DNA from: Dipylidium caninum | Lineage: Eukaryota > Platyhelminthes > Cestoda > Cyclophyllidea > Dipylidiidae | NCBI GenBank assembly: GCA_017562135.1 | Contig: QEYB01000461.1 | Location: 1-64,000, forward strand | DNA length: 64,000 bases | Reading direction: 5' to 3' | Shown: positions 23,140 to 33,228 of the stretch, in pieces | Position numbering within the stretch: position 1 is the stretch's first letter | How the letters are laid out: each line of letters opens with the position of its first letter | The notes under the pieces: model-generated | What the model was told of the DNA's origin: nothing | The model's database searches: none | What the model saw: the letters and a program-made list of their open reading frames with translations, nothing else | Translations under genes and position numbers: made by a program

Positions 23140-23454
23140 ATCCTTCCAAGTGTTGACTGAAAAAAAAGACGAAGTAGCACTAACCGAAACGCATTGCGAT
23201 GTTATGAGGACACATGGTAGCCATCCACCTCCTCGTCTGAATGCCCCATTGCCTTGGGAGAGTAATTAGTTCTACGGTAGATGAAATAGTAGAGAGAATT
23301 TATTGCCAGAGACCATTGTTGCACCAATGAGGCGGTTCAGTACCCCCAGACAAGAGTATTTTGCCCATCGTTGGGCCGTACTTACTCCTATAACCCTTTG
23401 AAAGTGCAGGCGTAACCGAGGTCAACTACGCAGTAGACGAGTGGTTTAAAAGAT

Positions 23455-23865
23455 GTGATAGGTGCGAGTGACGACGAATACCCCTTTAGTGGCATGGAGA
23501 CGTTGCTGGGTTTAGGCGGCATTGGCGGTGTTGCGGGAGGTTGTGGATGTCAATGCGAGCATTGTAGATGTAACCGTTCCGGTGAAGCGCCTTGTTCGAC
23601 ATGTCGACCGGTGCCTGCAAGTGTAAAGATGACGGACACAGCATCCTCCGCTGCTAGTATACACGCTCCGAAAACGCCCGAAATGGCGGCAGCAATGGAC
23701 CTCTTGAATATAACATTAAAGAAGATTCGTAAAAGAGGTGTTTTGGCAAATGCTAGAAATGAAACTTACCTCCATCCTGGAGAGGTTTTGTGGAGCAACG
23801 GTCCAGCCGGTCGAATGGGTTCGGCACAGGGTTTCGCGGGGCCAAGTGGCTCTTCCATCTTTTAA
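23455..23865 (+). CDS. Hypothetical Gly/Cys-rich protein or terminal exon
   Basis: Open frame with a compositionally distinct N-terminal part (LGGIGGVAGGCGCQCEHCRC, seven Cys within about 25 residues) followed by AAAMDLLNITLKKIRKRGVL and a Gly/Ser C-terminus ending SGSSIF, stop at 23865. The first in-frame ATG is near 23494 (GGCATGGAG); upstream the frame stays open to an AG at about 23452, so it may be a last exon. Cysteine spacing does not match a zinc finger I know. No function can be given. Confidence 0.35.
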   Translation: MIGASDDEYPFSGMETLLGLGGIGGVAGGCGCQCEHCRCNRSGEAPCSTCRPVPASVKMTDTASSAASIHAPKTPEMAAAMDLLNITLKKIRKRGVLANARNETYLHPGEVLWSNGPAGRMGSAQGFAGPSGSSIF

Positions 23866-24642
23866 TGTGCATTTTAATCGTTCGTGAAAAGTTAAATATA
23901 CTGCCTACACACTCATTGCTGTACTTCGGTTATTCGTGTGATGCTTAAGTGATAATGTCTATTACGGGAAAACTCGCTCCTTGGGGTCTTGAGCATGTTC
24001 ACCTTGAATAACAAGGCAGATGGGCAATTAAATGAGTTATATCACTGTTATTACAAATTCATGTTGGCAAAGTTGTGCTGCAAACCATTTCTAAAAATAT
24101 GGTTAATAAATACACCGTCTGGTCGTCAAGACACACTTGTGGATGATCCCGTTTTCGTCAAGGTCGCCGACGATGTGAGAAAGCGAGGATAGCGACAGTC
24201 AGAAGTAAAATTTGTGTGGTTACCGTATCTTAGCTTAATGCGAGGTGAACAAGGTAGGTAGCAAGAATTTAACCTTGCAGGAGTTCGCGTCTCCCGTGTT
24301 TTTCGCGATGCCAGTTGAGGAATGTTACAACACCATGACCGAACCAGCCTAAAACAGAATTGAGGACTCCCTTGACGAGCTCGAGTGTCACGAAGTTCAG
24401 TGCTTTGTTAAGGACGGATAGACAGTGCTCCAGTTAACACCAAAGTGACTATGAGGGATGAGAGCCGAGGTAGTGACCAGCGCTTTTCCTCAAAGTTTTC
24501 TAAATTCAGGCCAAACTCACATGAACTTGTTGTTTAATCACATAAATATCGCTAATATTATTTGTGTTGCATTAATATCACAAATTCCCAGAAATATCTC
24601 TGATTAACAGCAAAATATCTCATGGATTCGGTGTCAGCGCGT

Positions 24643-24648
24643 TTTATT
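24643..24648 (-). promoter_or_regulatory. Polyadenylation signal of the 24671 gene
   Basis: AATAAA on the minus strand, 23 bases beyond the stop codon of the 24671-25177 frame. Confidence 0.5.
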
Positions 24649-24670
24649 GCATAAAATGTTGCCGTGCTCT

Positions 24671-25177
24671 TCAATTACAGGAGTAATAACGGTACCATCC
24701 CACATTGGGGACATTGTAGCAATGTAAATTCCAACCGAGAGGAGCGTTGAATGACGAAGAAGGCGTCGAGGAGGGCGACAATGATGGAGCTGAAGTAGAC
24801 AATCCCGAAAAAGAGAAACCCTGCATGCCATTAGGCTGGAATCTGTGGCAAAAAGGAGCACCATTCATAGGGCCCTTCTCCATTTGAGGTCCATAGTTCA
24901 CTATTGCGGGCGGTTGCGGCATCATTTGTGGGAGAAAAGGACGTTGATAAATACCTTCATCTACTTCCACCTCTTTCTCTTCTTTCTCCAATAATTGGTC
25001 CAAAAAGTCCTTTAATCGAAGGCGTCGTCGCCAGTGGTCCAGCAGAATGTGTCTCTTGAAGTCCTCAATCTCACTTCTCTGGCTGTCTCCCACACATGCA
25101 TCTTTTACTTCTACTACTGATAAAATTTCGGAATCTTCCTGCGAAATGTAGTGAGCTGCTGCATCGACCATGGCCAT
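24671..25177 (-). CDS. Hypothetical protein, helical N-terminus and Pro/Ser/Asn-rich C-terminus
   Basis: Open frame of about 168 codons from the ATG at 25177 (MAMVDAAAHYISQEDSE). Residues about 40-75 are charged and helical (FKRHILLDHWRRRLRLKD, then LEKEEKEVEVDE). The rest is rich in Pro, Ser, Asn and Gly, ending NVPNVGWYRYYSCN. A polyadenylation signal lies 23 bases after the stop, which argues for a real 3' end. The frame is also open upstream to 25222, with an AACAG acceptor candidate near 25190, so a further 5' exon is possible. I do not recognise the family; composition suggests a regulatory or RNA/protein-binding factor, but that is only a guess. Confidence 0.45.
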   Translation of the reverse strand: MAMVDAAAHYISQEDSEILSVVEVKDACVGDSQRSEIEDFKRHILLDHWRRRLRLKDFLDQLLEKEEKEVEVDEGIYQRPFLPQMMPQPPAIVNYGPQMEKGPMNGAPFCHRFQPNGMQGFSFSGLSTSAPSLSPSSTPSSSFNAPLGWNLHCYNVPNVGWYRYYSCN

Positions 25178-25229
25178 TCCTTCCGACTCTTCTGTTCCAA
25201 TGTGAATTTCTTTGTTACCCAAGTTGGAA

Positions 25230-26140
25230 CTCCGATGGCTGCACTAGTCCTTGCTGCGTTACGGACAAACGCAGAATCACAATGAAAAGTACAATTGCGC
25301 AATAGCAAGTGCGTTTTTTAATAAAACAACAACTTCTTCTCGGAGCACTAATAATTAACATTCTACCTTTGTCAGAAAAGGAGTAGTTATAATAGATGAT
25401 AACGCTTACTTTTCACCACAACAAAAATGCCATTTTCTGTTCGCATTAAGTTTTGAAGCATTTGGTAAAGCTCTTTTATATAGTTAATAAATGATGAAAT
25501 ATATCGATTTTCGTTTGTATAATGTATATAGGCATTGCCATAACAAACACCATTTGAAGTTAGGGTACTTGTAACCATCTTATGGACGTAGACTCGAATG
25601 AAGTTGTTTTACATCCCCCCAACTAGCAGGAGTTCCTCTTGCTTAACGAAATTAAATTTAAAGGTAGGAAATTTTCTGATACAACTTAGAAAATTCAATG
25701 ATTCCCGTTGCACTACTTAAAACCACTTCAACGCAATGTAGTAGCTGCAGATTACCTAAAAATAACTGTCAAGCCTGTTCGCATACTTAAAATAAGGGGG
25801 AAGGAGACGGCCAGACTCGTTCTCAGTGCCATCCTGCTACCGGTTATTTGCAGCATATATCGCCTTTGATTTCATGGTTCAGTGCGTCGAATACGCTAGT
25901 TTTCAGGTTCCACTGACATTCGACGCCACAGCCTTCAAAGCTTGTCAACTAGCGCGTCTCAATAGATGAGTCAAATTTTTCTTTAAGATTATAGGTAACG
26001 TGGGATCAACTCTCCACAAGTCGGCCCCAGGCCTCACCGGAAGTCCTCCCATGAGTGTGGCATCGCTCTAAATAAACAATGGCAAAGCCGGAAAAGATAA
26101 GATCACGCTGCCAAGTTTGCCGGGTGCCGCAGGACGTGCT
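25230..26140. other. Unassigned intergenic sequence
   Basis: Contains one short minus-strand frame (25387-25578) without recognisable features. Nothing else seen. Confidence 0.4.
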
Positions 26141-26147
26141 TGCAATG

Positions 26148-26762
26148 TCATGGCGTGACAGTACAAAACGATTTCATACGCAAGAAGAAAGTTGCTTTTT
26201 TTACGGTCCTTGAGGTCAACGGGTAGAGTATTTCAAGGGGAATCTCGTTGACAAGCGCCTTCCGAAGGCGCAAAATGCTAACCCGCGAAATTCTAAAGCC
26301 TATTTCTTGCCTTGCTACTGAATAGATGAAAAAAGTAGCATGAAGCCACGCAATTTGAAAAGAGGGCATGGTTGCCTGGGCCAGTCTTTGACCTTTGCTA
26401 CGTGGCACAGGGAGCCGAGGTTTTGACTCTCCTCGCACCAAGACGCTTCCTGTCACATCCAGGGGGAGAAAAAGTTTAACGCCCTCTGTAGACAGACACC
26501 GGACTTTCATTTCCTTTTGGACGTCGTAGCAGTTCTGTCGTGGAAGTAACGTATAACCTAGATGATGGTCCCAGCATATGGCAAAGACCACCACATAAGG
26601 GAAGAACAACTCACGTGGTAATTTCTTTTGTCCAATTTTACTCTGTCCACTGCACTGTTCCCGGCGGCATCGCCTGAAAGTGGGGCGATACAATGCCTTT
26701 TCCGAGGTTGGTAATGGTTCAGGCCACAGTCGGCATCGAAGTGAAGGAAGGAGAAGGCGCAT
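26148..26762 (-). CDS. Possible auxilin/GAK/tensin-type PTEN-C2-like domain fragment
   Basis: A single 204-codon open frame. The middle reads NCYDVQKEMKVRCLSTEG, then VKLFLPLDVTGSVLV, then a 25-residue linker with SKGQRLAQATMPS, then FQIAWLHATFF. This order and spacing resemble the C2 domain of auxilin and cyclin-G-associated kinase (YDKMREFRIEDGK, PLGVTVQGDVLV, GGRLQAKMASMKMFQIQFHTGF). In those proteins the domain follows a PTEN-like phosphatase domain and helps uncoat clathrin vesicles. Here I see no phosphatase, kinase or J domain nearby, and the frame ends soon after the C2-like stretch. It could be one exon of a larger gene, a divergent domain, or a gene fragment. The assignment is by motif resemblance only. 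Confidence 0.35.
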   Translation of the reverse strand: MRLLLPSLRCRLWPEPLPTSEKALYRPTFRRCRREQCSGQSKIGQKKLPRELFFPYVVVFAICWDHHLGYTLLPRQNCYDVQKEMKVRCLSTEGVKLFLPLDVTGSVLVRGESKPRLPVPRSKGQRLAQATMPSFQIAWLHATFFIYSVARQEIGFRISRVSILRLRKALVNEIPLEILYPLTSRTVKKATFFLRMKSFCTVTP

Positions 26763-26869
26763 CTGGCAATGTTGCTACTGGAGATGTTTAGGCAACTACA
26801 TAGTGGGGCAGCTGTTGTTTTAATGCACAAAATAAAGGAGGGAAAGTCCAAAAATTGACGCATAAGGTG

Positions 26870-28220
26870 TTACAATTCAAATCCATTTATTCTTATCTTT
26901 TGACCAAACATAAATTGATTCACATTTTCAATAATTTGGAAAAATTTAAGACAACTATGTCAGGTAGACACAAATTCTTCCGTCACTCTTGGTACGAAAG
27001 TTTGATGTGGTGCAAAACTCTAATCCACTTTGCTGCTGGAGGTGGCTTTTATGTTTCAACCTAAGAAAACCATCTATTAACTTGTGATTCGCCCCAGAGG
27101 CATTCACGGTGGAAACACTCTGAAGGAGGTCCGTGGATAAGGTAGACACTGTGGACACATCCAATCCAATCTGTCGGGTTGGGAGTAGAACCGTCTCTGA
27201 ATTTGTTGCTCATATCTTCGACCTTGCAGACATTTGAGTAGATTAACCCACTCCTTCTCATCCATTCCCTACTTGCCGGGTAGACGACTTCTTCAAGTCG
27301 CACTCGACCTTATTTATAATTTCCTCAACTCTACGCAAACACACCTGATCCCGAGGGCGGGTGTGGAAACATACACCTGCGCAGATGCATGATCGTCCTG
27401 TGACAGCATGTGATGTCGTGGCGCACGGATTGTCCGGCGGTGGCCCGAGGCGGTGCCTCCATCCTCCTTCCCGTGCATTCTCCTAGCCCAATTTGTACTA
27501 ACGGCCCAGGGCGCTTTCCACTTAGGTCTTCCCATAAGCCGTATTATTTTCATACCCTCCGGGAGTAGACATTCCACGTTGTGGTAAAAAGTGGAGTCTG
27601 TTTACTGGGAGTCACGGCTTCCTATGTCTAGACCAGTCCGTTTATATTCATTCACTTAATTCAGGTGAGGACGCTATAAGAGATGTCAGCGTTCGGCAAA
27701 CACCTCTCAGCGGACGCTTCTATTCATCCTCCTCTTCGTCTTCCAACTCCTCCTCTTCCTTGTCCTTCCACCTGTCTTCGTCGCCCTCTTTTGCCCCTCC
27801 ACTCTGAGTCGGTTTAAAAGAGGTCACGGTGTTCTTTGCCAAATGAGCTAGTTAGGAGAAGACTTTGTCTTTCCCAATGCCTGGTTCATAATTGACTGAT
27901 AAACTTTTTTACCTTATCTTTACTCTCGGTATTCAATCTGTTTCCACTTGTCATGCCAACGTCTTTCCGACTTTTGGCCCCAACCTAAGCATTTCGGGTC
28001 AAATTTGTGTGAGGCGATCCAGCACGGTAGGGCTAAGTGGGCTCTTTGTCCGAGGGCGGACGGGATGGCAGGCTGACGGGGACCCGACAAAATGACTTAT
28101 TTTTCTGTCGAGGACATCACACGGTTGAATAGGCGATCCATGGGCAGTGAGTTGGCACCCAAGGGTCTTGCGATTAGAGAGGGGAAGGCATAAAAGAATC
28201 CCTCATTCGTGCTATCAGTA
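26870..28220. other. Unassigned intergenic sequence
   Basis: Short minus-strand frames at 27061-27303 and 27314-27577 lack recognisable motifs and splice support. Pyrimidine-rich runs near 27720-27790. No gene claimed. Confidence 0.4.
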
Positions 28221-28236
28221 GCTGAGGAGGAGGAGG

Positions 28237-28366
28237 AGGTGGTGGTGGTGGTGGTGGTGGTGGTGGTGGTGGTGGTGGTGGTGGTGGTGGTGGTGGTGGT
28301 GGTGGTGGTGGTGGTGGTGGTGGTGGTGGTGGTGGTGGTGGTGGTGGTGGTGGTGGTGGTGGTGGT
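28237..28366 (+). repeat. GGT trinucleotide microsatellite, about 43 units
   Basis: Near-perfect run of GGT preceded by a short GAG/GGA run at 28224-28237. On the minus strand it would read as polyproline within an open frame (28174-28575) and on the plus strand as polyvaline. Such long open frames are automatic in a stop-free trinucleotide repeat and are not evidence of coding. Confidence 0.95.
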
Positions 28367-28599
28367 ATTTCAAACATCTGTACAGTCAGCTTTAATTGGG
28401 CGTGGAGCTCGGAGGAAAATGCTCTTTGCGCCCGGCCATTGAAAGGCGTCCATTTCTGCCGGACGTCGGAACTATCAGAAGGCACGAAGGTAGATTTGTT
28501 ACTTCCTAAACAATTCATGCACTCTTGTGTGTACCTGCTATGAAGTACTACTGAAATGACTAGTGCAACAGACAAAAAAGTAAATTCCCTTGCACTTCT

Positions 28600-30390
28600 C
28601 GAAGCATGAAACTGAATGAGATTTTGAACAGAGAAGGTATGATTGACATAGTTTTGTCGACTTGAAATTTTTATAAACTATTTGTGAGAGTCCTCAACGC
28701 GGATGACTATTAAAAAATCCTCCTCTTCGTCTACTCCTCCTCCACCTTCCCGTCCTCGTCTGTTTCCAGTGCGATAGACGGTAATGAATAGCGAAAGAGG
28801 AGCTGGTAGGATCCAGTCGCAATATCCGCAATCTTCGCGTTATTCATCGTAGATAAATGTGTCTCGGGCAGTGAGCCGGCGAAAGTTTTAGAACACATTT
28901 CCCCACGGCTATGGTTATTACGTCCGCAAAACAGGGACAAGAAGCTCATTTAACGGGCAGGCTAACACTTAAGTGCTTCCCCCCTCCCTCCCTCCCCCTC
29001 CTCTCCTCCTCCCATTTCGTCTTGTAAATCGCCACCAGCCGAATTAAAACTGATCGGTGACTCTAAACCGTCGCCAGTCCATCTCGGTGGTTAGTTAATT
29101 ATACGCCTTCTACTCAAGAGTTGACTGACACTGGAGAGCTAGTTGCCGTGGGAGGCAGTGGAATGAGGGTCTTAATCCACATTGGCAAGACAACGCCCCC
29201 TTTACACTCCTCCTATGGGAAGATTTTCACTCGGAAGTTGGGTGGCAAAGCACTTTGAGCCTCATGCTCTCCAGCATTTCACACCCACACTTCCTTCACC
29301 CAGTGCCAATCACATTTTCTGCGCTCACATGGGAATAGGAAGGCCAGAAAGTGGAAAGGCGAAAGCGTCAAGACTCTTCATTTTCGGCAAAAAAATGAGA
29401 AAAAGACGACAATCCTCCATAAGATTACAGCCTGTTTAGGAGATTTTACCAAAATGAGAAGGAGATTAAGGTAAGTAATAAGGAAGAAGGAGTATTTGAC
29501 AGGTGACAGAAACTGTTTTTCTTGAATGTTAGTCTCGAATAGCATGACAATTTTGACAGCTACAGCGGAGTGGAATAAACTCGATTCTGACTGTCCACAC
29601 TCTTTTAACAGTGGTTTCACCGCCCGATTGTGTGAGTCTTCAGCACAACGACGACTTAATGGTGTCAGTTTGGAAACTATGAAGGAGCGCCTCCGTTCTG
29701 AATGTGTTCAGTTGCGCGGGAGAGAGATACGCTGTGATGACAGTTTTGTCACCTTGGTCTTATTCGCTAAATGTCTAGCTATCACCACCTCTTCTCTCGA
29801 CAGCTCCACCCTCCTCTCTACCGAAAATAAGACGTCTCCTTTGAGGTATTCCTCAAAGCGTCCTTCCTAACCTTGACACTAAAAAAATTGACTTAAATAA
29901 ACAAAAAGTCCTAGGAGAAAGTCATCGGTGTGAATTTCACTTCATTTTGGTGAGACAAACGGTGGACCTCGTTGCACCCAAACGAAAGGAAACACCAGTA
30001 GGGAGGAGGCATTGCGTCTGAGGACACCAGCAACTATTACGCCGTCTTCTTGCCTACATACGATGTCATTCGAAATTAACGGGGGGAGAATAAAACTTGG
30101 TGGAAAAAGGGGAATGTTGATTGACCTGTTGGCCACTTCTTGGCGAAAGTCGTTTCATGATAGTGCGATCATCCGTAAAACCTCCACGTCGTCGGCGGAA
30201 TGCGTGGCAACGGTAAATGGCATCCAGTCTACTCGGAGCGGACGATTTGGTCCTCGAACGACCTGGCCACCTCCTCTTATTAGGATGGAAACTATGACAC
30301 GGACTTCTCCGTTAAAGGTATTCTCCTTACTCATTTCGTAAAATTTTTCATTTATCACCAAGACCAAATAGAAAAAAACGTGAGTTCAAA
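28600..30390. other. Unassigned intergenic sequence
   Basis: Frames of 70-115 codons on both strands (for example 29526-29870 plus, 30012-30341 plus) have no recognised domain. A C/T-rich run lies at about 28978-29010. The final stretch should hold the promoter of the gene at 30398. Confidence 0.4.
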
Positions 30391-30397
30391 TTGAATC

Positions 30398-30868
30398 ATG
30401 GCGCAGATCAACAGGGTTAGGAGAAACATGAATGAGGCATTCGGAGGCGAATATTCACTAGTGGAAGAAGTGCTCGATGTTGGTTCCCAAACATTTCGTA
30501 TCGTAAAGGAGCCTCGGGCAGGAAGACCACCCGTCCGCGTTGATGACGGGGAGGCATTAGAGACGACGAACGTAGAATTCGATCCACATAAGGAGCTTTT
30601 CGTGAGCTTGGACCCAAACTGGGGATTAGACTCGCAGCTGCGGTTGTGTAAAAAAACATTTACACTATTTCCCCGGCCAATCGTTACCTTTTCGCAAGAA
30701 CGACTTATTCTTAAAGGGCAAAATACATTCACCGAAAGGATAGTAGAACAGGCCTCGAGGCGTTTATTAACGCTAGAAGTAAAGCTTTTTTTCACAAAGG
30801 CATATGTGACTTGCCCACTCGCCCGCTTCATCGTTCCCGAGCTAATACACAGTCGTGTGAAGTACTGA
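30398..30868 (+). CDS. Hypothetical 156-residue protein
   Basis: Intronless frame from ATG at 30398 (MAQINRVRRNMNEAFGG) to a stop at 30868. Composition is normal for a globular protein: mixed charged and hydrophobic residues, with segments DPHKELFVSLDPNWGLDSQL, FPRPIVTFSQERLILKG and RRLLTLEVKLFFTKAYVTCP. No signal peptide, membrane span or low complexity. The frame on the other strand (30355-31005) is Ser/Thr/Arg-rich and looks like a shadow. It may splice onward, since an AATAAA occurs only at 31363. The family is not recognised. Confidence 0.45.
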   Translation: MAQINRVRRNMNEAFGGEYSLVEEVLDVGSQTFRIVKEPRAGRPPVRVDDGEALETTNVEFDPHKELFVSLDPNWGLDSQLRLCKKTFTLFPRPIVTFSQERLILKGQNTFTERIVEQASRRLLTLEVKLFFTKAYVTCPLARFIVPELIHSRVKY

Positions 30869-31103
30869 CGTCTCGTGGAAGTGTTGCAGGCAGACGTCAT
30901 GACTTTTGCGGTTATGGAGGGTGGTGGATGGTTCGAAGTTCGGACGAACTCCAGAGCGAATTTGCAGGACATTCTCACGCTCCACACATGCGCAAACACA
31001 CACACGCCGCCTGAACCACGGTATCACGAGGTTGGTGGCTCGCACTCTCACGCAGTGTCCATAAAAGGCGTTTGGAGGAGAGGAAGGAGTCCGACTCCGG
31101 AAT

Positions 31104-31277
31104 ATGGGAGACATCAGTCCTCTCTTGACGGTCGCTCGCACCGCTGTGTACGCGCGTCGCTTTCGAGAGCAAATCCTCTGCGAGCGCCAACTCTTCATCA
31201 ACCTTCCCCTCCGACCCTGTTGGGAGCGAGATCTGCTGCTGGACTGCGGCCAAGACCTCCTGCGATGGATGCCGTAG
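31104..31277 (+). CDS. Short candidate coding exon downstream of 30398
   Basis: A 57-codon frame from ATG at 31104 (MGDISPLLTVARTAVYARRF) to TAG at 31275-31277 has a protein-like composition (EQILCERQLFINLPLRPCWE). A polyadenylation signal follows 86 bases later. The frame is open upstream to about 31064, so it might be the terminal exon of the 30398 gene or of a separate small gene. Overlapping frames on both strands are also open, so this is weak. Confidence 0.25.
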   Translation: MGDISPLLTVARTAVYARRFREQILCERQLFINLPLRPCWERDLLLDCGQDLLRWMP

Positions 31278-31362
31278 CAGCCTGTCGACAGGGCTGCGTC
31301 AGCGCTATTTGTCGTGACTGGCTCATCTGTTAAATCCCCTCACCCGTTTGATCGTTTTGACA

Positions 31363-31368
31363 AATAAA
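31363..31368 (+). promoter_or_regulatory. Polyadenylation signal
   Basis: AATAAA on the plus strand downstream of 30398-30868 and 31104-31277; the likely 3' end of a plus-strand transcript here. Confidence 0.4.
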
Positions 31369-32251
31369 AGGCGTATTTTCTTTTTGTTAAAGCATCGCCC
31401 TTTTTCACCTATCCAGTGGAAGTTTGAACTACGCTACTATTCAATTTAAATTTGTGCAAGAAAGGTAAATGTAAATCGCTTTTCCACTTTTATTTAATTT
31501 AGGTGAAAAATAAAAGAAATGAGGATGGGATATAAACAAAAAATATTTCATAAATGCAATAGTGAGTTCACTTTACAACGTACTGCGTTCAAAACTGCCG
31601 TTTCATAGTTTCCAACCTTCTGGACAGTCCTTTCATTCCACAAGCTGACGAACTCGACTACTCCCCTTTCTCACTTCCACTTTACAAGCTGACTTTCCTG
31701 TCAATTAACTCGTCTCTTGGCACAATGTTGCTTAACCAAACCACAAGGAGTTTTCCCACCCTCCGATCTAGTATCCTCAGGCCGTTGCGGCTCAGTGTCG
31801 CCAGAGCTTGGCGGATGCGGTAAGGAGGAAAAAGGTGTCTCTCGACCTCCGTCAATCACGTAGCCACAACTACGAAATGGGATGATATCGTCTCTATCAT
31901 TAGGCTGCGCATAAATAATAAAAGATTAAACTTTACCCACGTGAGGTGTAACACAATCACCGAACTCCAAGTTAGATCGAATCTATTTGCAAGTGTAGGG
32001 GAAATTGGAGGCTTAGTGAGGTGGACGTCCTCCTTCCAGCTTACCAGTCGGAAATGAGGCGATGGAAGGAACTCGGGCAGCTCTTTTGGTGGCCTCTCTA
32101 GTCTCACTGCAATGGCGTTGAGGATTTAATGTGAGACATTTTAAGGCGCTCAGAAAGTTGGCAGAAGGCTCGTTGGATTACTTTGAAGTGAATCTTCCTG
32201 TCCCATCGTCGCTGTCAACTTTCTCCGCATCGAAGGCAGACGGCGGATTGG

Positions 32252-32611
32252 ATGAGTCAACAAATACCTCAAAACCAAAGCCTATTTGCTAAATTTCTTA
32301 GCACTGAGTGTCCAATTTCAAGAAATTTGTCATCAAACGAACATTTACCCCTAAAGCGCGGAGTTTGCAATGATCAAGTGTTATTTTGGGGATTCTTTGG
32401 TGCTCAAAGGAACACTGTTGGTTGGAGTAACTCTCCCTCATCAATGAAAAGGTGGCAACAGTCTCTACTACCTAACAGACACTTCTTTGATGTATCCAAG
32501 GTGAATAAAGGAGTACTTTGGGATTTCCAGTCTCCGACATTCTGGGACGCATATCAGCCGAAGAGGCCTCGCACCACACACATGCATCATTCCTTCTCTA
32601 GTCAAATATGA
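32252..32611 (+). CDS. Hypothetical 119-residue protein
   Basis: Frame from ATG at 32252 (MSQQIPQNQSLFAKFLST) to the stop at 32611. It is rich in aromatic residues with five Trp, including VLFWGFFGAQRNTVGW and GVLWDFQSPTFWDAYQPKRP. A polyadenylation signal starts 20 bases after the stop, supporting a real 3' end. It could be a whole intronless gene or a last exon. Upstream at 31856-32107 (minus) is another protein-like frame that does not overlap it. Not recognised. Confidence 0.4.
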   Translation: MSQQIPQNQSLFAKFLSTECPISRNLSSNEHLPLKRGVCNDQVLFWGFFGAQRNTVGWSNSPSSMKRWQQSLLPNRHFFDVSKVNKGVLWDFQSPTFWDAYQPKRPRTTHMHHSFSSQI

Positions 32612-32630
32612 AAAAAGAAACACTTTCGTA

Positions 32631-32636
32631 AATAAA
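32631..32636 (+). promoter_or_regulatory. Polyadenylation signal of the 32252 gene
   Basis: AATAAA, 20 bases after the stop at 32611. Confidence 0.5.
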
Positions 32637-32639
32637 TTA

Positions 32640-33228
32640 CCACCACACGGTGGTTCGAGGCAAACCCTACTTCCTTTCTGACGTGCACGTAGAAAGTCGA
32701 CTGAGCGAACTAGTTAAAACTCGTCCTCAACCGATTAGACAACGTCAACCGACGCCATAGTGACGAGGTGGAAACTGCGTTATTCCACTCATGCCATTTT
32801 GTGGAGATTCGAATGTGTTAGCGAAGAAAGCAAGCAATGCGGCTAGTTGCCACACAAATGAATGAGGCGCATGTGACATGCCTGCCAGTGACAATTGGAG
32901 GTGGCGCAAACAAACGGGGAGTCAGGTCAAGCCGCTAGTAAAAGTGCAGACGCACTCTTACGCCCAGTACGTTCAAGTCGACCTCGCAGTTAGAATTATA
33001 AGCCAGAAGCGAGTTCGCCGCCTATTGTGAATAAATAATCCAGAGGAGATAAAGAACGACGATTGTTCGAGGTAGCAACGAATCCCACCCACCAAACCAC
33101 AGACACCAAAATGTGAACATCGGAAGATAGGCATCAATCACTTAAAGAAATTATTATGAACATGGTTATTGTTATTTGTACGTATAGACAAAAGGTCAGC
33201 AATTGAAGGCATCAGGGTCGCCGCAACT
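32640..33228. other. Intergenic sequence between 32252 gene and MetAP1
   Basis: Convergent 3' ends of the flanking genes. No coding exon seen. Confidence 0.5.

Noticed and set aside
28174..28575. Open frame with a run of about 45 prolines (minus) and its polyvaline partner (plus)
   Set aside because: A pure GGT repeat is stop-free in all frames, so the open frame is expected by chance; the flanks show no splice or protein features.
30875..31333. 152-codon plus-strand frame and overlapping 119-codon minus frame
   Set aside because: Arg/Ser/Pro/Thr-rich compositions typical of shadow frames; both strands are open and neither shows splice support. Only the short 31104 frame looked protein-like.
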